A DNA stretch of 64,000 bases from Pseudomonas abieticivorans (GTDB lineage Bacteria > Pseudomonadota > Gammaproteobacteria > Pseudomonadales > Pseudomonadaceae). The DNA lies in contig NZ_CP094975.1 of assembly GCF_023509015.1 (NCBI RefSeq), forward strand, positions 5,201,501 through 5,265,500, given 5' to 3'. Under the pieces are notes generated by a model that worked only from the letters and a program-made list of their open reading frames with translations, made no database searches and was not told where the DNA came from. Both the position numbers and the translations under genes were made by a program. Positions 1-8,740 of the stretch are shown here, one piece after another; within the stretch, counting starts at the first letter, position 1, and each line of letters opens with the position of its first letter.

Positions 1-149
1 ATTCGGTAATTGAGCTTGATCCGGTCGGCGTGGGCACGGTCTTCATCGGTGTATTGGTGGCGATAGTCGAGGCTGGCCGTGTCAGCGTGCGCGTGGAAAG
101 GCAAGACGAGGGTCGCGGCAGCGACGAGGGTGCGTAGGGTGGTGTTCAT
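1..149 (-). CDS. KdgM-like oligogalacturonate porin, N-terminal part only
   Basis: This is the first 49 codons of an outer-membrane protein; the rest lies beyond the left edge. It begins with a signal peptide (MNTTLRTLVAAATLVLPFHAHA, cleavage before DTASL). The mature protein then reads SLDYRHQYTDEDRAHADRIK, which matches the usual start of the KdgM family of small monomeric porins (beta strands rich in R, D and Y) that take up oligogalacturonides. It is divergent from the sugar-acid enzyme at 509 and shares a regulatory region with it. The location beside a GH28 polygalacturonase and an ABC importer agrees with pectin-fragment uptake. Family call is from the N-terminus alone, so moderately sure. 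Confidence 0.65.
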   Translation of the reverse strand, partial: MNTTLRTLVAAATLVLPFHAHADTASLDYRHQYTDEDRAHADRIKLNYR

Positions 150-238
150 ACGGTCTTCTTTTTTGTTTTTGTTAGGGTCGTTTGAAGGGCGCGGCGGGCT
201 GTGTGGTGTTGCGTTCAAATCTCATTTGTGATTTTGAT

Positions 239-252
239 ATACGTTATCGTAC
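239..252 (-). promoter_or_regulatory. Operator-like motif, copy 1 (facing the porin gene)
   Basis: On the minus strand this reads GTACGATAACGTAT. It matches the motif at 436-449 (GTACGATGACATAT) at 12 of 14 positions, in the opposite orientation, so each copy lies with the same polarity upstream of one of the two divergent genes. TTGT/GTACGA-type sequences are common for FadR-type GntR repressors of sugar-acid genes (family knowledge). No such regulator is in this window. The rest of 150-508 holds no gene that I can support. Confidence 0.5.
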
Positions 253-435
253 GACAAGATGACTCGTCTAGCATCTCTCAACGTTTTTAAGCTGATATTT
301 TGTTTCTGTCCCGATAAATAGGGTGTTTTAGATGAGGTGTTTTGAGTGATGGTTATTGGGATGGTAGGCGGATTTACGGTGTTTTGTGCTTCAAGGGCAG
401 GATGTGACAGGTTTTAGAGGGGGTTTTCAATCGTT

Positions 436-449
436 GTACGATGACATAT
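436..449 (+). promoter_or_regulatory. Operator-like motif, copy 2 (facing the sugar-acid operon)
   Basis: GTACGATGACATAT, about 60 bp upstream of the ATG at 509, preceded by TT to give TTGTACGATGACATAT. It is the inverted partner of 239-252. The spacing and mirror arrangement suggest one regulator controls the porin and the downstream operon together. Confidence 0.5.
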
Positions 450-508
450 GATCAGCGGCAACAGACGATGCTCCTGTCAAAAATCCAATAAAAAGGCTGA
501 ACACGCCC

Positions 509-1663
509 ATGAGAATCACCGCAGTCAATGTCCAGGTTTTTTCCTACCCCACCCGCCGCGCAGTCGACAGCGCGGGCCATGCACACCCCGGCGACGTCAC
601 CCAGGCCCAGATGGCTCTGCTGCGCATCCGCACCGAAGGCGGTGACGAAGGTTATGCCTTCGGTGCTCCGGAACTGGTCCGTCCCTATGTACTGGATGGC
701 TTCGTGCGCAAAGTGCTGGTGGGGCAGAACGCGTTTGATCGCGAAAAAATCTGGCACGACCTGGCTCACTGGCAGCGCGGTAGCGCCAGCCAGTTGACCG
801 ACCGCGCGCTGGCCTTGGTAGATCAAGCCTTGTGGGACTGGGCAGGGCGCAAACTCGGCGTGCCGGTGCACAAGTTGATAGGCGGGTTTCGCGACAAGGT
901 GCCGGCTTACGGGTCCACCATGTGCGGCGATGAATTGCCTGGCGGCCTGGCGACACCGGAAGACTATGGGCGCTTTGCCGAAACATTGGTCAAGCGTGGC
1001 TACAAGGCCATCAAGTTGCACACGTGGATGCCGCCGGTGTCTTTCGCGCCAAGCCCGCGCATTGACGTCAAGGCATGTGCCGCGGTGCGCGAGGCGGTAG
1101 GGCCAGGCATCGCCTTGATGCTGGACGGTTACCACTGGTACAGCCGCACCGATGCCCTGTACATCGGGCGGGAATTGGAGAAGCTCGACTTTGCCTGGTT
1201 CGAGGAGCCGATGATGGAGGAGTCTGCCGAGTCCTACGGCTGGCTGGCGGGGCAGTTGGATATACCTGTGCTGGGGCCGGAAACCTTGTCGGGCAAGCAT
1301 TTGAGCCGCGCCAGTTGGGTCAAGCACGATGTGTGCGACATCCTGCGGGCGGGCGTGGCCGGGGTCGGGGGGATCGGTCCGTGCCTGAAGGTGGCGCACC
1401 TGGCCGAATCCTTTGGCATGGACTGCGAGATCCATGGCAATGGCGCGGCAAACCTGGCGGTGGTCGGGGCAATCAAGAACTGCACCTGGTATGAGCGCGG
1501 GTTGCTGCACCCCTACCTGGATTACGACGAGGTGCCGGCGTACCTCAAACGCCTGGTCGACCCTATGGACAACGAAGGTTTGGTGCACCTCAGCGACTTG
1601 CCGGGCTTGGGCGAAGACATTGATTTCGACTACATCGAGACCCACACCCTAAACAGTTTCTGA
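509..1663 (+). CDS. Enolase-superfamily (mandelate racemase group) sugar-acid dehydratase/cycloisomerase
   Basis: A 384-aa cytosolic enzyme of the mandelate racemase/muconate lactonising group, which abstracts a proton alpha to a carboxylate using Mg2+. The barrel motifs are visible: K166-AI-K169-L-H171 on the second strand, metal ligands D206 (MLDGYHW), E232/E233 (FEEP) and E258 (GPETL), and H309 in EIHGNG. It starts at ATG 509, 15 bases after AATAAAAA (487-494), a sequence that fits the Crc/Hfq catabolite-repression motif. It is the first gene before an ABC importer and a polygalacturonase. A role on a galacturonate-derived acid (galactarate, galactarolactone or similar) is inferred from context; the exact substrate cannot be read from sequence. 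Confidence 0.75.
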   Translation: MRITAVNVQVFSYPTRRAVDSAGHAHPGDVTQAQMALLRIRTEGGDEGYAFGAPELVRPYVLDGFVRKVLVGQNAFDREKIWHDLAHWQRGSASQLTDRALALVDQALWDWAGRKLGVPVHKLIGGFRDKVPAYGSTMCGDELPGGLATPEDYGRFAETLVKRGYKAIKLHTWMPPVSFAPSPRIDVKACAAVREAVGPGIALMLDGYHWYSRTDALYIGRELEKLDFAWFEEPMMEESAESYGWLAGQLDIPVLGPETLSGKHLSRASWVKHDVCDILRAGVAGVGGIGPCLKVAHLAESFGMDCEIHGNGAANLAVVGAIKNCTWYERGLLHPYLDYDEVPAYLKRLVDPMDNEGLVHLSDLPGLGEDIDFDYIETHTLNSF

Positions 1664-1735
1664 CGTGTACACGGGCTACCCGGTACAGGCCGGTTAGCCC
1701 GAGCGCCCTATAAATATAAAAAAGGCACTCTGGTT

Positions 1736-3346
1736 ATGAACATTCTTGCTTCGCTGTGGGCGCGGGTACTGGCAGCCGCCCTGATGGCTGGCGCTGTGCC
1801 GCTGGCCCATGCCAAAACGCCGGCCGACCAATTGATTATCGGCATGAGCATGGTCAACCTGTTGTCCCTGGACCCGGCGGCAGCTACCGGGCTGGATGTG
1901 TCCGAGGTCAATGCCAATCTCTATGACATGTTGCTGGTGCAGGACGCCGCCCAGCCAGACCGCTTGTTGCCGGCCCTGGCCGAGCGGTGGCAGGTCAGTG
2001 ATGACCGCAAGACCTTGACCTTTAACCTGCGCCCGGGCGTGCGGTTCCAGTCGGGCAACCCTTTGAGCGCCCAAGACGTGGCCTGGTCACTGCAACGGGT
2101 ACTCACGCTAAACCTGGCACTGGCTTCGACCTGGAAAGCCTATGGTTTCACGGCCGAAAACGCCGAGCGCTACCTGCGGGCCCTGGATGACAACACCGTT
2201 GTCATCGAGCTGCCACGGCCAACCGACCCACTGCTGGTGCTCAACACCCTGGCGACGTCGCCCAGTGCGTTTATCCTGGACCGCAAGAAAGTCCTCGAAC
2301 ATCAGAAAAACAACGACCTTGGCGCCGCCTGGCTGGTGACCCACGCCGCTGGCAGTGGTGCCTTCGTGCTCAATGACTGGCGTGCCAATGACGTGATTCT
2401 GATGAGCCGCTTCGACGGTTATTGGGGCGGGCCGGCCAAGCTCAAACGCATTGTCATGCGCAACATGACTGAATCGCAGTCGTTGCGGTTGATGATCGAA
2501 CGCGGGGACCTGGACATCGCCAAGGGCATGTCGGCGCCGGACATCGCCGCCTTGCAGAAAAATGACAAGGTGCGCACCCAGAGCTTGCAGCGCGGCACGA
2601 TTTATTACGTCGCGTTGAGCGTGAAACAACCGATGTTTGCCGACCTGCGGGTGCGCAAGGCCGTGCGTTCGCTGATCGATTACCAAGGCATCAATCAGAC
2701 CGTCATGCCTTATTACGGCGTGCCCAATCAGCGGCCAGTGCCACTGGGGCTGGCGGCACGCCTGCCCGACCCCGGTTACCGGTTGAACGTCGAGCAGGCC
2801 AAGGCGTTGCTGGCCGAAGCCGGCTACCCCAATGGCTTCAAGACCACCGTGCGGGTGCTGGCCGAACCGCCCTTTATCAACATCGCCTCCAACCTGCAGT
2901 CCACGCTGGCCCAGGCGGGGATCGAGGCCAGCATCATCACCGGTACCGGTAACCAGATCTATGGCGCCATGCGTGATCGCAACTTCGACATCATCGTGGG
3001 CCGCGGTGGCGGCGGGGCAGAGCGGCACCCGCATTCCAGCCTGCGCACCCTGGTGTACAACCCGGATAACCGCGACCAGGCCAAGCTGACCAACTTCCAG
3101 GGCTGGCGCACCTCCTTCTACAGCCCCGCGCTGAACCAACTGATCGAGCGGGCTGAAGTTGAGCCCGACGCCCAACGGCAACTGGCCGAGTATCGAGAAA
3201 TCCAGACGCAACTCGATGAGCAAGTGGCGGCCATTTTGCCGGTGTCGCAGATGACCGATACCGTGTTGGTCTACGCCGACGTGGCTGACTATCAAGGCCA
3301 TAGCGCCGCGACCACGCGCTACAAAGACGTCTACAAGAAACGCTGA
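1736..3346 (+). CDS. ABC importer substrate-binding protein, family 5 (peptide/nickel type), paralogue 1
   Basis: A 536-aa periplasmic binding protein of the DppA/OppA family (SBP_bac_5). It has a signal peptide (cleavage after PLAHA, about residue 26) followed by TPADQLIIGMSMVNLLSLDP. Family-typical stretches follow: LRPGVRFQSGNPLSAQDVAW and NMTESQSLRLMIERGDLDIA. It closely resembles the protein at 4496 along its whole length (same 536 aa), so the pair arose by duplication, with a permease gene now between them. Peptide-type importers sometimes carry sugars or oligosaccharides; here the neighbours (KdgM-like porin, GH28) point to galacturonides rather than peptides, but that is inference. 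Confidence 0.85.
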   Translation: MNILASLWARVLAAALMAGAVPLAHAKTPADQLIIGMSMVNLLSLDPAAATGLDVSEVNANLYDMLLVQDAAQPDRLLPALAERWQVSDDRKTLTFNLRPGVRFQSGNPLSAQDVAWSLQRVLTLNLALASTWKAYGFTAENAERYLRALDDNTVVIELPRPTDPLLVLNTLATSPSAFILDRKKVLEHQKNNDLGAAWLVTHAAGSGAFVLNDWRANDVILMSRFDGYWGGPAKLKRIVMRNMTESQSLRLMIERGDLDIAKGMSAPDIAALQKNDKVRTQSLQRGTIYYVALSVKQPMFADLRVRKAVRSLIDYQGINQTVMPYYGVPNQRPVPLGLAARLPDPGYRLNVEQAKALLAEAGYPNGFKTTVRVLAEPPFINIASNLQSTLAQAGIEASIITGTGNQIYGAMRDRNFDIIVGRGGGGAERHPHSSLRTLVYNPDNRDQAKLTNFQGWRTSFYSPALNQLIERAEVEPDAQRQLAEYREIQTQLDEQVAAILPVSQMTDTVLVYADVADYQGHSAATTRYKDVYKKR

Positions 3347-3406
3347 GACGCACGGATGAAATTCGCGTGCCTGGTGCACCGGTGATCGATTTATCAGGAG
3401 CTCACT

Positions 3407-4444
3407 ATGTTTGTCATGACTGCCTCTGCCATGGGCGCTCGCGCTTCCACGACTGCCCGGCGCGCCAGCACGGTGCTGGTGACGTTGCTTGGCCTGCTGG
3501 CACTGACGTTCGTCATTGGCCGGGTCATGCCGCTGGACCCGGTACTGGCGGTGGTTGGGCCGGATGCCGACAGTTCCACCTACAACCAGGTTTACCAGGC
3601 GATGGGGCTGGACAAGCCGATCTGGACCCAGTTCGGCCTGTACCTCAATGACCTGCTGCACGGCAATTTCGGCAACGCCCTGTTGACCGGCCACCCAGTG
3701 CTCGATGACATCCGGCGGGTGTTTCCGGCAACGATCGAACTGGCCACCTTGGCCATCCTGTTTGGTGTGCTGATCGGCCTGCCGCTGGGCGTGTGCGCGG
3801 CCAGCAACCAAGGGCGACTGGGTGATCATGTTGCCCGGGTGATCACGCTGTTTGGTTACTCCACGCCGATTTTCTGGCTGGGCATGATGGGCCTGCTGGT
3901 GTTCTACGCCTGGCTGGGCTGGGCCGGCGGTGCCGGGCGTATCGACCTGGCCTATGACGGCATGGTGCCCGAAGTGACCGGCCTGTTGCTGATCGACACC
4001 AGCCTGGCGCGAGACTGGGAAGCACTTGCCAGTGCGCTGCGCCACATCGTCTTGCCGGCGCTGATTCTGGGCCTCAATTCGGTGGCCTACATCAGCCGCA
4101 TGACCCGCAGCTTCATGCTTGAGCAGTTGTCCCAGGAATACATCATCACCGCTCGGGTCAAGGGCCTGTCGCGCCGCCAGGTGGTCTGGGGGCATGCCTT
4201 TCGCAATATCCTCGTGCAACTGCTCACGGTGGTGGCGCTGGCCTATGGCTCGTTGCTCGAAGGTGCCGTGCTGATCGAAACCGTGTTTGCCTGGCCCGGG
4301 TTCGGCCAGTACCTGACCAGCAGCCTGATGCTGGGCGACATGAACGCGGTGATGGGCTGCGTGCTGGTCATCGGCTTGATTTTCGTTGCGCTCAACCTGA
4401 TCAGCGATGCCCTGTACAAGGTGTTCGACCCGCGCACCCGTTAA
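3407..4444 (+). CDS. ABC importer permease, DppB type
   Basis: A 345-aa inner-membrane subunit of a peptide-type ABC importer. It has an N-terminal membrane segment (VLVTLLGLLALTFVIGRVM), several more hydrophobic helices, and the cytoplasmic coupling loop EYIITARVKGLSRRQVVWGH near residues 244-263, which contacts the ATPases. The start at 3407 is set by AGGAG at 3396-3400. It pairs with the DppC-type permease at 6169. The second binding protein gene lies between the two permease genes, an unusual order for this family. Confidence 0.88.
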   Translation: MFVMTASAMGARASTTARRASTVLVTLLGLLALTFVIGRVMPLDPVLAVVGPDADSSTYNQVYQAMGLDKPIWTQFGLYLNDLLHGNFGNALLTGHPVLDDIRRVFPATIELATLAILFGVLIGLPLGVCAASNQGRLGDHVARVITLFGYSTPIFWLGMMGLLVFYAWLGWAGGAGRIDLAYDGMVPEVTGLLLIDTSLARDWEALASALRHIVLPALILGLNSVAYISRMTRSFMLEQLSQEYIITARVKGLSRRQVVWGHAFRNILVQLLTVVALAYGSLLEGAVLIETVFAWPGFGQYLTSSLMLGDMNAVMGCVLVIGLIFVALNLISDALYKVFDPRTR

Positions 4445-4495
4445 GCCGTAACGGGGCGGCGGTACCGGTAAAACTATAAAAAGAAGGATTCTTGA

Positions 4496-6106
4496 ATGAA
4501 CACTGCACTGTCGAAACTGCACCTGGGCTTGCTGGCCGCCCTCTTGGCATTGGGGCCGATTACCGTGGCCACTGCCAAAACCCCGGCAGACCAACTGATC
4601 GTAGGCATGAGCATGGTCAACCTGTTCTCCATCGACCCGGCCAATGCGCCGGGCCTGGATGCCTCCGGCGTCAATGCCAACCTTTATGACACCCTGGTCA
4701 AACGTGACCAAGGCAACCCGGAAAAACACCTGCCGCAATTGGCCGAGCGCTGGGACGTCAGCGAGGACGGCAAGCAGGTGACGTTTCATCTGCGCCCGGG
4801 GGTGACGTTTCATTCCGGCAACCCCCTGACCGCCGAAGACGTGGCCTGGTCGCTGTACCGGGTGATGAAGCTCAACTACGGCCTGGCGACCACCTGGAAA
4901 GCCTACGGCTACAGTGTCGATAATATTCGCTCGTTGATCCGCGCCAGTGATGCCCAGACCTTGGTCATCGACTTGCCGCACACGACGGACCCGCTGCTGT
5001 TGATCGACTCGTTGGCCACCTCGCCAAGCGCCGTGGTGGTGGACCGCGAAACGGTGTTGGCCCACGAGAAGAACGGCGACTTGGGCGCAAGCTGGTTGGT
5101 GACCAACGAAGCCGGCAGCGGGCCGTTCGTGCTGAGCAAATGGAGCGCCAACGACGTGCTGCTGCTCAGCCGTTTCGATGGCTACTGGGGCGGTGCGGCG
5201 CAACTCAAGCGCGTGGTGGTGCGCAACATGACCGAGTCCCAATCCCTGCGCCTGATGCTCGAGCGCGGCGACCTGGACCTTGCCTACGGCATGGCGGCAC
5301 CGGACATCCGGGCCCTGGACGGCGAGCAGAACGTGCACGTGCAGTCATTGCCGCGCGGCACGATGTACTACGTGGCCCTGAGCATGAAGCAAGCGCAATT
5401 CGCCAAACCCCAGGTGCGCGAAGCGGTGCGCAACCTGATCGACTACAAGGGCCTGGATGAACAAGTGATGCCCTACTACGGCAGGCTCAACCAGCAACCC
5501 ATGCAACTGGGCCTGGCAGCGCGCCTGCCTGACCCGGGTTACCACATGGACGTGCCCAAGGCGAAAAAACTGCTCGCCGAAGCGGGCTACCCGCAGGGGT
5601 TCAGCACCACCATCCGCACGCTGTCCGAGCCGCCGTTCATTGACATCGCCGCGCGCCTGCAAGCCACGTTGGCCGAAGGCGGGATCAAGGCTACGATCGT
5701 CACGGGCACCGGCAACCAGGTGTACGGCGCCATGCGCGCGCGCAATTTCGAGATCATCGTTGCCCGGGGCGCAGAGCGCTACCCGCACCCCTATTTCAGT
5801 TTGCGCACCTTTGCCTACAACCCCAACAACAGCGATGACGCGGGCTTGCCGAACTTTCAGGGCTGGCGTGCCTCGTTTTTCAACCCGCAGCTCAACAGCC
5901 TGATCGACCAGGCCGGGGTGGAACGCGACGGGGCTCGGCGGCTCAGCCTGTATCACCAGGCACAGGCACTCTACGACCAGCAAGTAGGGCCGATCCTGAT
6001 GATTTCGCAAATGACCGACACCGTGGTCAGCGCCGCCGATGTCAAGGGTTTCGCTGGCGACGATGCCGAGGCGACGCGTTACCTGGGTGTCTACAAACAA
6101 CGTTGA
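4496..6106 (+). CDS. ABC importer substrate-binding protein, family 5, paralogue 2
   Basis: A 536-aa periplasmic binding protein, paralogous to the one at 1736. It has a signal peptide (cut near ITVATA/KTPADQ) and the same motif series (LRPGVTFHSGNPLTAEDVAW, NMTESQSLRLMLERGDLDLA, LAARLPDPGYHMDVPKAKKL). The leader repeats the CTATAAA-plus-purine run seen before the first copy; here AAAAAGAAGGA gives a good ribosome site. Two binding proteins on one set of permeases and ATPases would widen the substrate range, or allow one for each polymer length; this is inference. Confidence 0.85.
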   Translation: MNTALSKLHLGLLAALLALGPITVATAKTPADQLIVGMSMVNLFSIDPANAPGLDASGVNANLYDTLVKRDQGNPEKHLPQLAERWDVSEDGKQVTFHLRPGVTFHSGNPLTAEDVAWSLYRVMKLNYGLATTWKAYGYSVDNIRSLIRASDAQTLVIDLPHTTDPLLLIDSLATSPSAVVVDRETVLAHEKNGDLGASWLVTNEAGSGPFVLSKWSANDVLLLSRFDGYWGGAAQLKRVVVRNMTESQSLRLMLERGDLDLAYGMAAPDIRALDGEQNVHVQSLPRGTMYYVALSMKQAQFAKPQVREAVRNLIDYKGLDEQVMPYYGRLNQQPMQLGLAARLPDPGYHMDVPKAKKLLAEAGYPQGFSTTIRTLSEPPFIDIAARLQATLAEGGIKATIVTGTGNQVYGAMRARNFEIIVARGAERYPHPYFSLRTFAYNPNNSDDAGLPNFQGWRASFFNPQLNSLIDQAGVERDGARRLSLYHQAQALYDQQVGPILMISQMTDTVVSAADVKGFAGDDAEATRYLGVYKQR

Positions 6107-6168
6107 AGGCTGCCGGCTGCGCGTGCGCGCACGCCGGGTGATTTTCACCTTTACCCGAGAACCTGCTC

Positions 6169-7086
6169 ATGATTGCCGACGTGTCTCCCTCCGATTCCAG
6201 TGCCCAGCGGCGGCTGGACCATAGCCCAGGCTCCAGCTTCGACGCGCTTTGCAAAAGCGCTTTGAAAGTGCTGCGCCACCTGGTGCGTAACCCCATGACC
6301 CTGGCCGGGTTGCTGGTCGCGATGCTGTTGGTCGTGGTCGCCGCCTTCGCGCCCTGGATCGCCACCCATGATCCGGTGGCGCAGAACCTTGCCACTGCGC
6401 TGCAGGCACCGGGTGCCGCCCACTGGTTCGGCACCGACGAATATGGCCGCGATATCTTCAGCCGGCTGGTCTACGGCTCACGCATCACCCTCTACATCAT
6501 CACATTGGTCACGGTGATCGTGGGCCCCATCGGCCTGTTCATCGGCACGGTGTCCGGTTACTTCGGTGGCTGGGTAGACACGGTTTTCATGCGTTTGACC
6601 GACATCTTCATTTCGTTCCCCAGCCTGGTATTGGCGCTGGCGTTCATTGCCGCGCTGGGCCCTGGCCTGGAGCATGCGGTGGTGGCCATCGCCTTGACGT
6701 CCTGGCCGCCGATCGCGCGTTTGGCGCGGGCCGAGACGCTGGCACTGCGCAACGCAGATTTTGTGGTGGCGGTGCAGCTGCAGGGCGCTTCGTCATCGCG
6801 AATCATTGTGCGGCACATTGTGCCGATGTGCCTGTCCTCAGTGATTATCCGCCTGACCATGAACATGGCCGGCATCATTCTCACCGCTGCCGCCTTGGGC
6901 TTTCTTGGCCTTGGGGCACAGGCACCCTCGCCGGAGTGGGGCGCAATGATCTCCACCGGCCGGCGCTACATGCTCGAGTGCTGGTGGCTGGTGGCGGTAC
7001 CAGGCGCGGCGATCATGCTGGTGAGCCTGGCGTTCAACCTGCTGGGCGATGGCCTGCGGGATATTCTCGATCCGCGCAGCGAGTAA
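6169..7086 (+). CDS. ABC importer permease, DppC type
   Basis: A 305-aa inner-membrane permease of the peptide-type ABC family. It has the typical DppC features: a long N-terminal cytoplasmic tail, a first membrane helix (TLAGLLVAMLLVVVAAFAPW), the sequence HWFGTDEYGRDIFSRLVYGS, and a coupling loop DFVVAVQLQGASSSRIIVRH near residues 197-216. It partners the DppB-type permease at 3407. It is followed after about 11 bases by the first ATPase gene. Confidence 0.88.
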   Translation: MIADVSPSDSSAQRRLDHSPGSSFDALCKSALKVLRHLVRNPMTLAGLLVAMLLVVVAAFAPWIATHDPVAQNLATALQAPGAAHWFGTDEYGRDIFSRLVYGSRITLYIITLVTVIVGPIGLFIGTVSGYFGGWVDTVFMRLTDIFISFPSLVLALAFIAALGPGLEHAVVAIALTSWPPIARLARAETLALRNADFVVAVQLQGASSSRIIVRHIVPMCLSSVIIRLTMNMAGIILTAAALGFLGLGAQAPSPEWGAMISTGRRYMLECWWLVAVPGAAIMLVSLAFNLLGDGLRDILDPRSE

Positions 7087-7097
7087 CCGGAGGCTAT

Positions 7098-7937
7098 ATG
7101 TCTGCAATCAAATTGAAGGTCGAAGGGCTCAATGTGTGCTTCGTCAATGGTCACAAGCAAACCCATGCGGTACGGGACGTGTCCTTTACCCTGGGGCGCG
7201 AAAAGCTGGCCATCGTTGGCGAGTCTGGCTCGGGCAAATCGACGGTGGGGCGCAGCCTGCTCAAGCTGCACCCTGGCAGCGCCCGCATCACCGCCCAGGC
7301 CATGCAGTTCGGTGATGTCGACCTGTTGTCGGCCAACGAAAAGGTCATGCAGAAGATCCGCGGTCAGCGCATCTCGATGGTGATGCAAGACCCCAAGTAT
7401 TCGTTGAACCCGGTGGTGCGGGTGGGCCAGCAAATCGCCGAGGCGTACCTGGCCCACCACAAGGCCAGCCGCGCCGAGGCCCGGGAGCGGGTCCTGGAGA
7501 TGCTCGCGAAGGTGCATATCCGCGACCCGCAGCGGGTCTACGACCTGTACCCCCATGAAGTCTCCGGTGGCATGGGCCAGCGCATCATGATCGCGATGAT
7601 GGTCATCACCCGCCCCGAAATCATTATTGCCGACGAGCCGACGTCGGCCCTGGATGTCTCGGTGCGCCAGCAAGTACTCAGCGTGCTCCAGGAGCTGGTC
7701 GAGCAGCAGGAGATGGGGCTGATATTTGTCAGCCACGACCTCAACCTGGTACGCAACTACTGTGACCGAGTGCTGGTCATGTACGCCGGGCGGGTGGTGG
7801 AATCACTGGCCGCCTGTGACCTGAAACATGCCCAACACCCCTATACCCGTGGCCTGCTGGCGGCGCTGCCGAGCATGGACAATCGCCGCGAGCGCCTGCC
7901 CGTGCTGCAACGCGACCCACTCTGGCTGACTTGCTGA
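7098..7937 (+). CDS. ABC importer ATPase, DppD type
   Basis: A 279-aa ATPase. Walker A GESGSGKS is at 41-48, the signature SGGMGQRIMIAM near 156, and Walker B IIIADEPTSALDVS near 175-188. The ATG at 7098 follows CCGGAGG at the right distance; an upstream in-frame extension overlaps the permease and is not credible. The C-terminus is short: it ends soon after HAQHPYTRGLLAALPS and lacks the Cys-containing oligopeptide C-terminal extension of true DppD/OppD. It forms a heterodimer with the next gene product. Confidence 0.9.
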   Translation: MSAIKLKVEGLNVCFVNGHKQTHAVRDVSFTLGREKLAIVGESGSGKSTVGRSLLKLHPGSARITAQAMQFGDVDLLSANEKVMQKIRGQRISMVMQDPKYSLNPVVRVGQQIAEAYLAHHKASRAEARERVLEMLAKVHIRDPQRVYDLYPHEVSGGMGQRIMIAMMVITRPEIIIADEPTSALDVSVRQQVLSVLQELVEQQEMGLIFVSHDLNLVRNYCDRVLVMYAGRVVESLAACDLKHAQHPYTRGLLAALPSMDNRRERLPVLQRDPLWLTC

Positions 7938-7941
7938 GGAA

Positions 7942-8724
7942 ATGACCATGCCTATGATCCACGCACGTGCACTTGACCTCAGCTTTGGCTCGGGGCCCAG
8001 CCTTAACCAAGTGCTGCACGATGTCAGCCTCAGCGTTGCCGATGGCGAGTCCTTTGGCCTGGTGGGGGAGTCCGGTTCGGGCAAGACCACCGTACTGCGT
8101 TGCCTGGCCGGGCAATATCGGCACTGGAGCGGCGAGTTGAGCATTGCCGGTGTCGCGCTGCAGCACGCCCCGCCCAAGAGCCACTTCCAGCATGTGCAGA
8201 TGGTGTTTCAAGACCCTTATGGCTCCCTGCACCCGCGCCACACGGTCGACACCGCGTTGCGTGAGCCGCTGGTGATTCACGGGGTAAGCGACAAGGACGA
8301 CCGCATCCACGAGATCTTGCTCAAAGTCGGCTTGAACGACAGTTACCGCTATCGTTACCCGCATCAATTATCGGGGGGCCAACGCCAGCGCGTGGCGATT
8401 GCCCGTGCGTTGATTCTTCAGCCCCGGGTATTGCTGCTCGACGAGCCGACGTCGGCGTTGGATGTTTCGGTGCAGGCCGAAATCCTCAACCTGCTGGCGG
8501 ACCTGCGCCAGCGTGAAAAGCTCACCTATCTGATGGTGACCCACGACTTGGGTGTGGTGACGCATTTGTGTGATCGGGTGGCGGTGATGCAGCAAGGCAG
8601 GATCGTCGAGTTGCTCGACAGCCAGGCCCTCAGCCAAGGGCTGGCGACTCATGCCTACACCCGGATGCTAGTGCAGGCCAGCCGTGATTTCAGCCACGAA
8701 ACCGAGCAACAGCGTGCTGGTTGA
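7942..8724 (+). CDS. ABC importer ATPase, DppF type
   Basis: A 260-aa ATPase with Walker A GESGSGKT near residue 43, signature LSGGQRQRVAIARAL near 143 and Walker B LLLDEPTSALDVS near 166. It starts four bases after the preceding ATPase stop, behind TGAGGAA; a second ATG lies at 7948. It completes the importer (two binding proteins, two permeases, two ATPases). The polygalacturonase gene begins 16 bases after its stop, which supports one transcript and a carbohydrate substrate. Confidence 0.9.
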   Translation: MTMPMIHARALDLSFGSGPSLNQVLHDVSLSVADGESFGLVGESGSGKTTVLRCLAGQYRHWSGELSIAGVALQHAPPKSHFQHVQMVFQDPYGSLHPRHTVDTALREPLVIHGVSDKDDRIHEILLKVGLNDSYRYRYPHQLSGGQRQRVAIARALILQPRVLLLDEPTSALDVSVQAEILNLLADLRQREKLTYLMVTHDLGVVTHLCDRVAVMQQGRIVELLDSQALSQGLATHAYTRMLVQASRDFSHETEQQRAG

Positions 8725-8740
8725 GCCCAAGGAGTTTTTA

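Noticed and set aside
2108..5338. A 1076-codon open frame on the minus strand
   Set aside because: It lies antisense to two binding-protein genes and a permease gene. Its composition (His, Gln, Val runs without domain pattern) is that of a high-GC shadow frame.
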